A stretch of 26,272 bases of DNA from the NCBI GenBank assembly GCA_900768515.1, contig CAAGDG010000068.1:1-26272 (forward strand). Reading direction: 5' to 3'. Source of the DNA: Lentisphaeria bacterium (lineage in GTDB: Bacteria > Verrucomicrobiota > Lentisphaeria > Victivallales > Victivallaceae). A program made the position numbers and the translations under genes. Below the pieces are notes generated by a model, which was given only the letters and a program-made list of their open reading frames with translations, did no database searches and was not told where the DNA came from. Below, piece by piece: positions 13,362 to 22,232 of this stretch. The stretch's first letter is position 1; each line of letters opens with the position of its first letter.

Positions 13362-15347
13362 GTGGAGAATAAAAGCGATATTCGCGCAGCAATCGACAAC
13401 GCCAGGCTGATGACCCGGCTCTCCATCATCGGCGGCATCGCGGCCCTGGTGCTGCTGGTGCTCACGTTGATTTTTGGAGTGATCCGGCCGGAGTTCACCG
13501 GATCCGACGTTTTCTCACTGGCGGTGATTCCCTATGTTCTGGCCGCGCTTTTCAGTTTGGCCGCAATGATCTACGGAATGCTCGGGACCTCGGCGAGCCT
13601 CGAAAATGAGGAGAAACTGCTGCTCGAAAAACGACGCGACAGCCGGGCGCTGAATGTCGAGGAGGATGTCCGCTTCACGGCCGGGCGCTCCTTCGAAAAC
13701 TTCCGCCGCTACACGCCCTACGTGCTGGCGATTCTCGGCGCGGTGGTGGTCGGGGTTCTGCTCAGCGTCTTCCACAACTACTGGAGCGGCGGTCGTCTGA
13801 CCGGGAAGATTCTGCCGGACAATGCTTTGCATGCGACGGTAATCTCCTTTGTCATGATGCTTCTGAGCGTCTTTTCCGGGGCGTTCTTCGTCGGCCAGTC
13901 CCGTTCGAAAAGTTTCCGCTGGCTGCGTCCGGTCGGGGCGTGGCTGCTGGCCGGATTCGGCGTGATGTTCTGTGCGATGATTGCGTCGCTCTTCACCCAC
14001 AACGGCATGACCCGGATCGACGATCTGATCGCCCGGGTCATCTTCTGGATTTTCGCGGTGCTCGGCGCCGAATTCGTGGCCAGCTTCGTGATCGAATTCT
14101 ACCGTCCCCGGACGCTCAAGGAACAGCGGCCGATCTTCGAGAGCCGGCTGCTCGCGCTCTTCACGGAACCGGGCGGCGTGATGCGCAACATCGCCTCCGC
14201 GCTCGATTATCAGTTCGGCTTCAAGGTTTCCGGCACCTGGCTCTACAGTTTTCTGGAGCGTTCCTTCTTCCCGCTGGTGCTGGTCTGGGCCGTGATCCTC
14301 TGGGGATTCACGATGATCCACGAGGTCGGGCCGAGTGAAGTCGGCGTCCGGGAAACCTTCGGCCGGGTCACGGAGGAAAAGCTCCTCGAGCCCGGAATCT
14401 ACTGGACTCTTCCGTGGCCGATGGGAACAGTCAAACGCTTCAGCTGCACGGAGATCCAGCAGGTCGTGGTCGGGGAGCTCCACGATGAGAAGGGCGACGA
14501 CGGACAGCCCTCCAAGAAAGCCGCCGACTCGGTGGTTCTCTGGACCAACCCGCACGGCGGCGACGACAACAACTTCATTGTCGCGGTTGCGCCGGAACAC
14601 ACGGAACAGCAGCCGGAAGCCGATGAAAAACAAGTCGATGGCAACAAGAGTGTCGATGTTTCCATCTCGTTCATCCGGATGGTGATCCCGATTCAGTACC
14701 GGATCCGGCCGGACGGAGTTTTTGATTACGCCTACCGCAACGCGAACCCGGTCGAAACCCTGACCCGGATCGGCCAGCAGGCGGCAACCGAATATCTGGC
14801 CAGCTCCTCGATGCAGGAGGTGATGTCGACCGGACGGGTCGAGGCACAGGAAGCGATGCGCAAGCGGGTCCAGCTGCTGGCCGATCACCACGATCTCGGA
14901 ATTGAAGTGATGTCGGTGGTGATTCTCGACGCCCATCCGCCGGTGGAGAAGGTCGCGCCCGCCTATCAGAACGTGATCGGCGCAATGGAGGAACGCGAAA
15001 CCACCGTGCTCAAGGCGCAGGAGTACAGCGTCAAGACCGTGCCGGCGGCGGAAGCGCAGGCGGCGGAAATTCTCTCCAGGGCGGGCGCCTACAAGTTCAC
15101 GACCACAACCGTGGCGGCGGCCGAGAACGGCCGTTTCCAGTCGCAACTTTCCGCATACAATGTGATGCCGAGCATGTTCCGGCTTCGTCTCTACCTCGAT
15201 TTTCTGGAAAATGACTGCAGCGAAATCCGCAAGTTCGTGCTCTCCAGCGGCATCCGCAACGAGATCTACGAGCTGAATTTCGAGAAAAACGAACGGCTCG
15301 ACCTGATCGACGCCGATATCACCAGCCTGACCGAAAAAGAGAAGTAA
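13362..15347 (+). CDS. Large polytopic SPFH (HflK-like) membrane protein
   Basis: The 661-residue protein has about seven hydrophobic helices in its first 320 residues (about 19-41, 50-73, 117-137, 158-177, 191-211, 223-246 and 302-319). An SPFH/band-7 domain follows (EVGPSEVGVRETFGRVTEEK, residues 321-340, then LEPGIYWTLPWPMGTVKRF). The SPFH body is interrupted by an acidic insert (about 372-430). A helical Ala/Glu-rich segment lies near 540-575, as in HflK. Ordinary HflK has one membrane helix; the long polytopic N-terminus is unusual. SPFH proteins form large ring or cage assemblies in the membrane and modulate proteases or transporters. The start is GTG with GGAGGTG 5 bases upstream. First of three SPFH genes in a row; the next starts 55 bp on. 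Confidence 0.85.
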   Translation: MENKSDIRAAIDNARLMTRLSIIGGIAALVLLVLTLIFGVIRPEFTGSDVFSLAVIPYVLAALFSLAAMIYGMLGTSASLENEEKLLLEKRRDSRALNVEEDVRFTAGRSFENFRRYTPYVLAILGAVVVGVLLSVFHNYWSGGRLTGKILPDNALHATVISFVMMLLSVFSGAFFVGQSRSKSFRWLRPVGAWLLAGFGVMFCAMIASLFTHNGMTRIDDLIARVIFWIFAVLGAEFVASFVIEFYRPRTLKEQRPIFESRLLALFTEPGGVMRNIASALDYQFGFKVSGTWLYSFLERSFFPLVLVWAVILWGFTMIHEVGPSEVGVRETFGRVTEEKLLEPGIYWTLPWPMGTVKRFSCTEIQQVVVGELHDEKGDDGQPSKKAADSVVLWTNPHGGDDNNFIVAVAPEHTEQQPEADEKQVDGNKSVDVSISFIRMVIPIQYRIRPDGVFDYAYRNANPVETLTRIGQQAATEYLASSSMQEVMSTGRVEAQEAMRKRVQLLADHHDLGIEVMSVVILDAHPPVEKVAPAYQNVIGAMEERETTVLKAQEYSVKTVPAAEAQAAEILSRAGAYKFTTTTVAAAENGRFQSQLSAYNVMPSMFRLRLYLDFLENDCSEIRKFVLSSGIRNEIYELNFEKNERLDLIDADITSLTEKEK

Positions 15348-15402
15348 AACCGATCATTCAAAAACAATTCACATAGATTTCATAAGAGGAGGTTACAGAC
15401 TT

Positions 15403-16335
15403 ATGGCGACCGGTAACATTTTCAAACATTGGCCGACGATGCTGCTCGGCGTCGTGGTGGCGGCGATTCTGCTGGTAGCGGTGTTCTCCTATCAGCTCAA
15501 CCAGACCGAAAGCGCGGTGGTGACCACCTTCGGACGGCCCACGGCGGTTACCGAACCGGGTCTGCACTTCCGCTGGCCGTTTCCGTTCCAGCGGATCTAC
15601 AAGTTCGACCACCGGATCCGCTGTTTTGAAGGCGGCTCCGGAAAGATCGAGGAAACCCGCAGCGCGGACGGCCTGAACATCCTGGTCGGAGTTTACGTCA
15701 ACTACCGGATCAAGGATGTGAAAACGTTCTTCACCACGCTGGAAAATCTGACCGCGGCCGAAGATCTCATGAACTCCTGGATGCGCGCGGCGAAGAATGC
15801 CGCCTTCGGCCAGTACCGTTTCAATCAGGTCGTCAATACCGATCCGGCCCAGATGAAGCTGGGAGAGATTCAGGACAAGATCAAGCTGTCGCTGGCCGAA
15901 CAGGCCGACCGCTACGGGCTTGAGATCGTCAGCGTCGGAATCAACACCATCAACGTGCCCAAGAGCATCAGCGAAAAGGTGTTCGACCGGATGGTGCAGG
16001 ACCGCACCGTGGAAGCGGCGCGCTATATTTCCGACGGGGATTCCCGCGCCAAGATGATCCGGTTGGAGGCGGACCGGAAGCGCGATGAAATGCTGGCGAA
16101 GGCGGAAGCTGACGCCAAGCTGATCCGGGCGCAGGCGGACGCTGAAGCGGCCAAATATCTGGCGGTTTTCAAGGAGAATCCGGAACTGGCCGAGTTTCTG
16201 CGCAAACTTGACGCGCTCCGGGAAATCATGAAGAAAAATACGACGCTGGTGCTCGATACCAATGCGGCGCCGTTCGATCTTTTCAGGCCGGGTTCGGAAG
16301 TGCTCCAGCAGAACAACGCCCCCGCCGGGAAGTAA
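15403..16335 (+). CDS. SPFH protein, HflC-like
   Basis: The 310-residue protein has one membrane helix (residues about 11-30) followed by the HflC-type start of an SPFH domain: NQTESAVVTTFGRPTAVTEP, GLHFRWPFPFQRIYKFDHRI and SADGLNILVGVYVNYRIKD. Residues about 215-260 form an Ala/Glu/Arg-rich coiled segment (AEADAKLIRAQADAEAAKYL) typical of HflC. In E. coli HflC and HflK form a cage around the FtsH protease; no ftsH is nearby here. GAGGAGG precedes the ATG. Lies between two other SPFH genes, so the set could form a mixed assembly. Confidence 0.9.
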   Translation: MATGNIFKHWPTMLLGVVVAAILLVAVFSYQLNQTESAVVTTFGRPTAVTEPGLHFRWPFPFQRIYKFDHRIRCFEGGSGKIEETRSADGLNILVGVYVNYRIKDVKTFFTTLENLTAAEDLMNSWMRAAKNAAFGQYRFNQVVNTDPAQMKLGEIQDKIKLSLAEQADRYGLEIVSVGINTINVPKSISEKVFDRMVQDRTVEAARYISDGDSRAKMIRLEADRKRDEMLAKAEADAKLIRAQADAEAAKYLAVFKENPELAEFLRKLDALREIMKKNTTLVLDTNAAPFDLFRPGSEVLQQNNAPAGK

Positions 16336-16359
16336 CAACGAAGAAGGGAAGCGTCAGAT

Positions 16360-17487
16360 ATGGAACCCAAAAGCGTAATCCGCCAGGACTTCGACCGTTC
16401 CGGTCAGTATGAGTCCGGCCTCAAATCGCTGGTCCGGAGCCTGCAGTGGGCGTTCGCTTTTCTGCTGGTGGTGATCGTGGCGATGCTGATCTACTTCTTC
16501 ACCGCCGGCGGCTATTTTTCGGTGGAGCCGCAGCAGGCGGTCATCGTGCTCAAATTCGGCAAATACGAAGCGACCTACACCACCGGCGGACACTGGTTTC
16601 TGCCTTATCCGGTCAACCGTTTCGTGCGGGTCCGCGTCAACCAGCAGCAGCTGGACGTGAGCTTCACGCCGGCGCCGGCGCTGGAAGGCAGTTCTGCGGA
16701 ACCTTCGCTGGAACCCGGCCGCGACTCCTATCTGCTGACCGGGGATGCCAACATCATCCACACTTCGTGGCGGATCAGTTTCCAGGTTTCGAACCCGGCC
16801 AAGTACTATGAGTCGCTGGCCACGCCGACCGACCCGATGGCCGACGACGTGGCGGAAACGGATGTCAACGGCTTCGTCTACGCCCGCGGTCCGCAGACCA
16901 TGATCCGCAATCTTTTCCGCCGGGCGGTGATCCAGGTCACCTCGACCCAGAAGGCGGCGGAAATTCTGAACACCAGCAGCGGTCAATACAGTGAAGAGGT
17001 CCGCCGGGTCTTCTCCGAACTGGTCGCGCAGGCCGACTGCGGGGTCACGGTGGACAACGTGACGCTCGACCGGATCTTCCCGCCGGAAAAGACCAAGGCC
17101 GCCTTCGATGAAGTGGCCGCGGCCGGCAATACCCGTTCGACCCTGATCAACCAGGCGCGGGAGTACGAGGTGCAGACCGCCAACTCCGCGCTGGCCCGTG
17201 CGGCGGAGATCCGCACTGCGGCGGAGATCTACCGTACCACGGCGGTCTCTGAGGTGCAGGCGGAAAGCCGTTATTTCGAAGCGATCAACAAAGAGTATGT
17301 CAAGAGTCCGGCAACCGTTCTGATGACCCTTTACACGAGCGTGCTGTCGGAAACGCTGAGCAGCCAGGACGGCAAATACATCCTCGGCTCCAGCACCGGA
17401 AACGATCATAAACAGGTCCGGATCAAGCTCAATCCGGAACCGAAGCGCCAGACCGGAAACGGCACGGCTACTGCGGAGGAGAAGTAA
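16360..17487 (+). CDS. SPFH protein, HflK-like
   Basis: The 375-residue protein has a cytoplasmic start of about 26 residues and one membrane helix (about 29-50). An SPFH domain opens with YFSVEPQQAVIVLKFGKYEA and GGHWFLPYPVNRFVRVRVNQ. A helical region rich in Ala and Arg (about 255-300) follows, with ALARAAEIRTAAEIYRTTAV. This order and the prolonged N-terminus match HflK more than HflC. An insert with GSSAEPSLEPGRDSYLL lies within the SPFH body, as in the HflK group where a variable loop follows the first strands. AAGGGA lies 10 bases before the ATG. The metal ATPase begins 2 bp after its stop, so the two proteins should be made together. Confidence 0.87.
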   Translation: MEPKSVIRQDFDRSGQYESGLKSLVRSLQWAFAFLLVVIVAMLIYFFTAGGYFSVEPQQAVIVLKFGKYEATYTTGGHWFLPYPVNRFVRVRVNQQQLDVSFTPAPALEGSSAEPSLEPGRDSYLLTGDANIIHTSWRISFQVSNPAKYYESLATPTDPMADDVAETDVNGFVYARGPQTMIRNLFRRAVIQVTSTQKAAEILNTSSGQYSEEVRRVFSELVAQADCGVTVDNVTLDRIFPPEKTKAAFDEVAAAGNTRSTLINQAREYEVQTANSALARAAEIRTAAEIYRTTAVSEVQAESRYFEAINKEYVKSPATVLMTLYTSVLSETLSSQDGKYILGSSTGNDHKQVRIKLNPEPKRQTGNGTATAEEK

Positions 17488-17489
17488 TC

Positions 17490-19541
17490 ATGGCGGAATC
17501 GGAGATCAAAAACCAGAACCCCGCAGCCCCGTGCGCCTGCGGCCATGACCATGCGCACGAACACGAGCATGAACACACCTCCTGCTGCGGCCATGATCAC
17601 AGCGCGGAAAAGGGTTTCTGCCCCTGCGGACACGACGCGGTCTCCAACGGCGTCGGCCACGATCGGGCGATGGGAAGAATTTTCTTCGCGCTGCTCGGAG
17701 GACTTTTGACTGTCAATTCGTTCCTGCTCGACTGGCTGCTGCCGGAACAGACATTTGCCGCGAATATGAGTGCGCTGCTCGGCGCCTTCATTCTGGCGCT
17801 TCCGATCGTGATCACGGCGGTCAAGGATCTGCTCAACGGCAAGGTGTACATGAATGAGCTGGTGGCCCTGGCGATTCTTGCCGCGCTGGCCAGCGGCGAC
17901 TTCCAGACGGCGGGGATCATCGCGTTCTTCCTGCTGCTGACGATCATCATCGAAACCCGGACCGCAAGCGGCGCGCAGCGTTCGATCGAGGAGCTGATCA
18001 AGCTGACCCCGAATACCGCGCGCAGACTCTCCGGCGAAACCGACACCGAAAGCGAAGTGCAGGTCACGGATCTGAAGATCGGAGACCGAATCCGGGTCCG
18101 TCCCGGCGAAAACTTCCCGGTGGACGCGCGGATTCTGCGCGGGGAAAGCACGGTGAACCAGGCTTCGATCACCGGCGAATCGCTTCCGGTCGACAAGACG
18201 GTCGGCGACGACGTCTTCGCCGGCACCCAGAACCTGACCGGCCTGGTCGACCTCGAAGTGACCAAGGTGGGCGAGGACACCACCCTCGGCAAGGTGAAAG
18301 AGATGATTCTTCAAGCGGAATCGAGCCGGACCCCGGTGGTCCGGATCATCGACCGTTACGCGGGATACTACACTCCGACCGTGCTGATGCTGGCGTGGGT
18401 GACCTGGTGCTTCACCACCGACATGAGCCGCGTAATCACGCTGATGGTCATCGCCTGCCCGTGTGCGGTGGTGCTGGCCACGCCGACCGCGGTGGTGGCG
18501 GCGGTGGCGGCGGCGGCGCGCCTCGGCATCTTCATCAAAAACGTCAGCCATCTGGAGCTGGCTTCGAAGATCACCTCGTTCGTGTTCGACAAAACCGGAA
18601 CGCTGACGGACGGCCTGCTCTCGGTGGTCAAGCTCAATCCCTTCGGAGAAACCTCCCCGGCGGAACTGTTGCGGATCGCCGCCTCAGCGGAACAGTACAG
18701 CAACCACCCGACCGCGGTGGCGCTCCAGAAACTGGCCGCGGAAGCTTCGATGGAACTTGATACCGCTGACGACTTCCATGAAACTCCCGGCAAGGGCGTT
18801 TCCGGCATCATCAACGGAGCCAGATGTCTGATCGGCCGGGCGAACTGGATGGAAGACCAGGGCGTCTCGCTGCCCCCGCATGACGCCGCCGAATCGGAAG
18901 GGATGAGCGTGGTTTATGTCGCGCGCGACAATATGGTGCTCGGCTGGATCGGTTTGAAGGACAAGCTGCGGCGGGAAGCTCCTGCGATGATCAGCGATCT
19001 GCGCCGGCTTGGGGTCCGTTTCTGCGCCATGGTGACCGGAGACCGCAAGTCGGTCGCGGAAACGGTGGCGGCCCAGTTGCAGATTGACGAATTCAAAAGC
19101 GAATGCCTGCCGGAAGGCAAGGTCGAATTTGTGGAGAACATCAAGCGGAACTCCCGTGTCGCAGTGGTCGGTGACGGTGTTAACGACGCGCCGGCGCTGG
19201 CGGCGGGCGACCTCGGAATCGCCATGGGAGCAATCGGCAGCGACATTGCGGTGAACTCGGCGTCGATCGCTTTGATGACCAACGATCTGCGCCGGATTCC
19301 AATGTTGGTTTTCCTGTCCCGGAAATCCCGGATGATCATCAATCAGAATCTGTTTTTCGGGATGCTGATGGTCTTTGGCGGCATGGTACTGTCGGTCTTC
19401 GGCTGGATGACGCCGATCTGGGCCGCGGTGCTTCACGCCGGCAGCACGCTGATCATCATCTTCAACAGCGCGCGCCTGGTGCGTACCGGAGAAGAACTGA
19501 CGCTCGAAGAAGAAGGGGCGAATTCGGAGACCGGGTTCTGA
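17490..19541 (+). CDS. P1B-type heavy-metal ATPase with His/Cys-rich N-terminus
   Basis: The 683-residue pump has all P-type landmarks: TGES (228-231), the CPC metal site in TM6 (C323-P-C325), the phosphorylated DKTGT (D367), HP (H406-P407), TGD (516-518) and GDGVNDAP (561-568). The first 50 residues replace the usual HMA domain by a metal-binding tail: CAC, GHDHAHEHEHEH, SCCGHDH and CPCGHD. The last membrane helix reads HAGSTLIIIFNSARLV (649-664). In related P1B-4-like pumps this site is HEGST or HEGGT, so the acidic ligand is Ala here. CPC plus a His-rich tail favours export of zinc or another soft or transition metal; copper-type M7/M8 motifs are not seen. GGAGGAG lies 8 bases upstream. 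Last gene of the SPFH set. Confidence 0.93.
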   Translation: MAESEIKNQNPAAPCACGHDHAHEHEHEHTSCCGHDHSAEKGFCPCGHDAVSNGVGHDRAMGRIFFALLGGLLTVNSFLLDWLLPEQTFAANMSALLGAFILALPIVITAVKDLLNGKVYMNELVALAILAALASGDFQTAGIIAFFLLLTIIIETRTASGAQRSIEELIKLTPNTARRLSGETDTESEVQVTDLKIGDRIRVRPGENFPVDARILRGESTVNQASITGESLPVDKTVGDDVFAGTQNLTGLVDLEVTKVGEDTTLGKVKEMILQAESSRTPVVRIIDRYAGYYTPTVLMLAWVTWCFTTDMSRVITLMVIACPCAVVLATPTAVVAAVAAAARLGIFIKNVSHLELASKITSFVFDKTGTLTDGLLSVVKLNPFGETSPAELLRIAASAEQYSNHPTAVALQKLAAEASMELDTADDFHETPGKGVSGIINGARCLIGRANWMEDQGVSLPPHDAAESEGMSVVYVARDNMVLGWIGLKDKLRREAPAMISDLRRLGVRFCAMVTGDRKSVAETVAAQLQIDEFKSECLPEGKVEFVENIKRNSRVAVVGDGVNDAPALAAGDLGIAMGAIGSDIAVNSASIALMTNDLRRIPMLVFLSRKSRMIINQNLFFGMLMVFGGMVLSVFGWMTPIWAAVLHAGSTLIIIFNSARLVRTGEELTLEEEGANSETGF

Positions 19542-19584
19542 TCCGGTTTCCGGCGCCGGGGGCGCGTTACCCCGCGCACGGATC
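19540..19584 (+). terminator. Hairpin at the end of the metal ATPase gene
   Basis: GATCCG (19540-19545) pairs with CGGATC (19579-19584). Inside, GCGC-C-GGGG (19553-19561) pairs with CCCCGCGC (19570-19577). There is no T-run, so this is at best a factor-dependent or partial terminator separating the SPFH-ATPase part from the ABC part, or a stabilising mRNA end. Confidence 0.35.
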
Positions 19585-19644
19585 GGATTTCGGCGAGAGG
19601 AAGGGGCTCCGCAAACATTTACAGTATGAGGAATTTGAAATACG

Positions 19645-20802
19645 ATGGCTGAACAGCGAGAACCGATCGTCAATGCGGTGGGGTTGACCAAGGTGTTCCG
19701 GGATTTCTGGGGACGCCCGAAAGCGAAGGCGGTCAACGACATCGATTTTACCATCCAACCCGGAGAAGTGGTGGGATTGCTGGGGCCGAACGGCTCCGGG
19801 AAATCCACCACCGTCAAGATGCTGCTGGGGCTGCTCTATCCGACCGGGGGCTTTCTGGAGGTGCTCGGTCGTTCACCGCGCGCGGTGGAGACCAAGCGGG
19901 AGATCGGTTACCTGCCGGAGGAGTCCTACCTCTACAAGTATCTGACCGCGGAGGAGACGCTGGACTTCTTCGGTTCGCTGTTCAATCTCTCCCGGGCCGA
20001 TCGGAAGAACCGGATCGACCAGCTTCTCGACATGGTCGGCATGGCGCACGCCCGCCGCCGCCGGGTCGGGGAGTTCTCCAAGGGAATGGCGCGCCGGATC
20101 GGCCTGGCCCAGGCGATGATCAACGACCCGGAGTTTCTGATTCTCGACGAACCGACCTCCGGACTCGATCCCCTGGGGTGCCGTGAAGTCAAAGATCTGA
20201 TCCTGACGCTGAAAAAACGGGGCAAGACGGTGGTGATCACCAGCCATCTTCTGAGTGACATTGAAGACATCTGCGACCGGGTCATCATTCTCTACGGCGG
20301 CAAGATCCGGGCGCAGGGCAATCTCAACGAACTGCTGACGGTGACCGACGCCAGCAGAATCGTCACGCCGGCGCTGCCGCCTCCGGTCATGAACGAGGTG
20401 GTACGGCTGCTGCGCGAGAATCTCAAGGGAGAGGAATTCCAGATCGATCATCCGCGGCGGACGCTGGAGGAGTTCTTCCTCGACGTCATTGCCAAGGCGA
20501 AATCGGCCAGCGTCGAAACCGCCGGCGTGGTCGGCGGCGGCAAGATCGCCGACTATCTGTCGAAGGGCGATGAGAAGAGCGCGGTGCTGGAGTCCCTGGT
20601 CGCGGAAGTCAAACCGGCCGCGAAACCGGCGCCCGAGGCTGCGCCGGCGGAACCGAAGCCGGAAGAGGTCGCGGTCAAGCTGGAGGAGCTGACCGAAGAA
20701 CCCCCGCCGATCCCGGTCGAACCGGAGCAGCCGGCCAAGCCCAGACAGAACGACGAAGAGATCAATTCGAAACTCAACGACATTCTGGGTAACCGTAAAT
20801 GA
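19645..20802 (+). CDS. ABC transporter ATP-binding protein with long C-terminal tail
   Basis: The 385-residue protein has Walker A GPNGSGKST (47-55), a 'GYLPEE' Q-loop region in which Pro-Glu replaces the Gln (about 88-93), signature FSKGM (144-148), Walker B FLILDEPTSGLDP (164-176) and the H-loop at H201. This is the class that powers ABC-2 exporters. After residue 210 there is an accessory domain and, from about 300, a Pro/Ala/Glu-rich linker (KPAAKPAPEAAPAEPKPEEV) of about 70 residues ending QNDEEINSKLNDILGNRK. The tail is not part of the family core. GAGGAA lies 11 bases upstream. Its stop overlaps the permease start by 4 bp (ATGA). Confidence 0.93.
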   Translation: MAEQREPIVNAVGLTKVFRDFWGRPKAKAVNDIDFTIQPGEVVGLLGPNGSGKSTTVKMLLGLLYPTGGFLEVLGRSPRAVETKREIGYLPEESYLYKYLTAEETLDFFGSLFNLSRADRKNRIDQLLDMVGMAHARRRRVGEFSKGMARRIGLAQAMINDPEFLILDEPTSGLDPLGCREVKDLILTLKKRGKTVVITSHLLSDIEDICDRVIILYGGKIRAQGNLNELLTVTDASRIVTPALPPPVMNEVVRLLRENLKGEEFQIDHPRRTLEEFFLDVIAKAKSASVETAGVVGGGKIADYLSKGDEKSAVLESLVAEVKPAAKPAPEAAPAEPKPEEVAVKLEELTEEPPPIPVEPEQPAKPRQNDEEINSKLNDILGNRK

Positions 20803-22232
20803 GCGCCTTTCTGACAATTGTAAAGCTCACGTTCCGCAACGGGATGCGCTCCCATCTGTTCCAGCTGCTTCTGCTGGTGCTGCTCCTCTGTGTCGTGGCG
20901 ATTCCGGCGACGATCAGCGGAGACGGGACCGCCGACGGATTCATCCGGGTATCGCTGCTCTACAGTCTGGCCGCGGTCAGCACGGTTCTGGCGCTCTCGT
21001 CGGTCTGGCTCGGCTGTTTCGTCATGTCGCAGGATATTGAAAACTACCAGCTGCACATGGTGGTGACCAAACCTGTTTCGCGCGCCAAGATCTGGCTGGC
21101 GAAATGGGTGGGAGTCAACCTGATCAATCTGCTGCTGCTGGTTGTCTCATCGCTGGCGATCTACGGTCTGATCCTCTACAACTTCAACCGGCAGGAATTT
21201 TCGCAGGAGGAGCGGCAGAAGATGGCGAACGAGGTCATGGTCGGCCGCCGGGTGTTTCTGCCGGATCGTCCGGATTTCTCCGAGGAGAGCCGGAAGCTGG
21301 TCGCCCGCAAGATCTCCGACCGCCAGAAGCAGGGCATCGAGGTGGACACCTCCCCCAAGGCGCAGGAGGAGATGCTCTCCGACGCGCGCCGGGAGGTGGT
21401 TTCGGCCTATTCCGAAGCGAAGTTCAATCAGCGGCGGGAGTTCCGGTTCAGCAATCTGCCGGAGAAGCTCGACCAGCCGCTCTATCTGCGTTACCGGCCC
21501 TATGTCGGCAAGGTGTCCTCGGAAAAGCAGCGCATGACCCGGGTCATGCTCCAGGCGGGGGTCCCCCGGATCACCGGAGAGGCCGGAAAGAACGCCAGTG
21601 TGTTCCAGACCGGGCCGCGGGGGTATGAGGTCACCTTTCTCTCGCTCTCGCAGTTTCCGGAGCAGGTGATGTCCGGGGAGTTCCACGAGAAAGTGCTGCT
21701 GCCGGAGTGGAAGCTGATTACGCCGGACAACGAAGTTCTGATCGCCTACATCAACTGCGATGAATCGCAGACATCGCATTTTCTGCAGCCGTCGGATGGT
21801 CCGATGCTGCTGATCCGGGTCACCGGTTTTCTGGAGAATTACCTCCGGGCGATTCTGGTGATCGCGATGGAGTTGCTGATTCTCTCCGGGCTGGCCTGTG
21901 CATTCGGTGGATTTCTGACGCTGCCGACCGCGGTTTTTGTGGTGATCTCCTATCTGCTGTTCGGCAGCTTTGCGGTCTACATGTCCGGACTGAGCTACAT
22001 CAGCGGAGTGGCGGATTCCATCGGCCAGGGGATTGCGCGGGTGCTGCTCTGGGTGGTGATCCCGCTGCAGGCATTCGAGGTGACCGGGGTGGTCGCCAAC
22101 GGGGAACTGATCGAATTCAGTCTGATCGGCAGACTGTTTCTCTCCTATTTCGTCTACCGGGCGCTGCCGTGGTTCCTCTTCGGAATCTACATGTACTGGC
22201 GCCGTGAACTGGGACTGGTGATACGCAAATGA
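20799..22232 (+). CDS. ABC-2-type permease
   Basis: The 477-residue protein has hydrophobic helices at about 22-38, 50-75, 104-126, 343-372, 374-400, 408-430 and 445-467. A large non-membrane region (about 130-340) between helix 3 and helix 4 contains VGRRVFLPDRPDFSEES and later TPDNEVLIAYINCDE. This layout, with a big extracytoplasmic loop, is typical of ABC-2 permeases of the unassigned kind that pair with the preceding ATPase. Substrate unknown. It overlaps both neighbours by 4 bp (ATGA) and so is translationally coupled. Confidence 0.85.
   Translation: MSAFLTIVKLTFRNGMRSHLFQLLLLVLLLCVVAIPATISGDGTADGFIRVSLLYSLAAVSTVLALSSVWLGCFVMSQDIENYQLHMVVTKPVSRAKIWLAKWVGVNLINLLLLVVSSLAIYGLILYNFNRQEFSQEERQKMANEVMVGRRVFLPDRPDFSEESRKLVARKISDRQKQGIEVDTSPKAQEEMLSDARREVVSAYSEAKFNQRREFRFSNLPEKLDQPLYLRYRPYVGKVSSEKQRMTRVMLQAGVPRITGEAGKNASVFQTGPRGYEVTFLSLSQFPEQVMSGEFHEKVLLPEWKLITPDNEVLIAYINCDESQTSHFLQPSDGPMLLIRVTGFLENYLRAILVIAMELLILSGLACAFGGFLTLPTAVFVVISYLLFGSFAVYMSGLSYISGVADSIGQGIARVLLWVVIPLQAFEVTGVVANGELIEFSLIGRLFLSYFVYRALPWFLFGIYMYWRRELGLVIRK

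Noticed and set aside
13362..17487. A standard hflKC operon of FtsH modulation
   Set aside because: There are three SPFH genes, the first polytopic, and no ftsH, hfq or hflX nearby; a metal ATPase follows instead.
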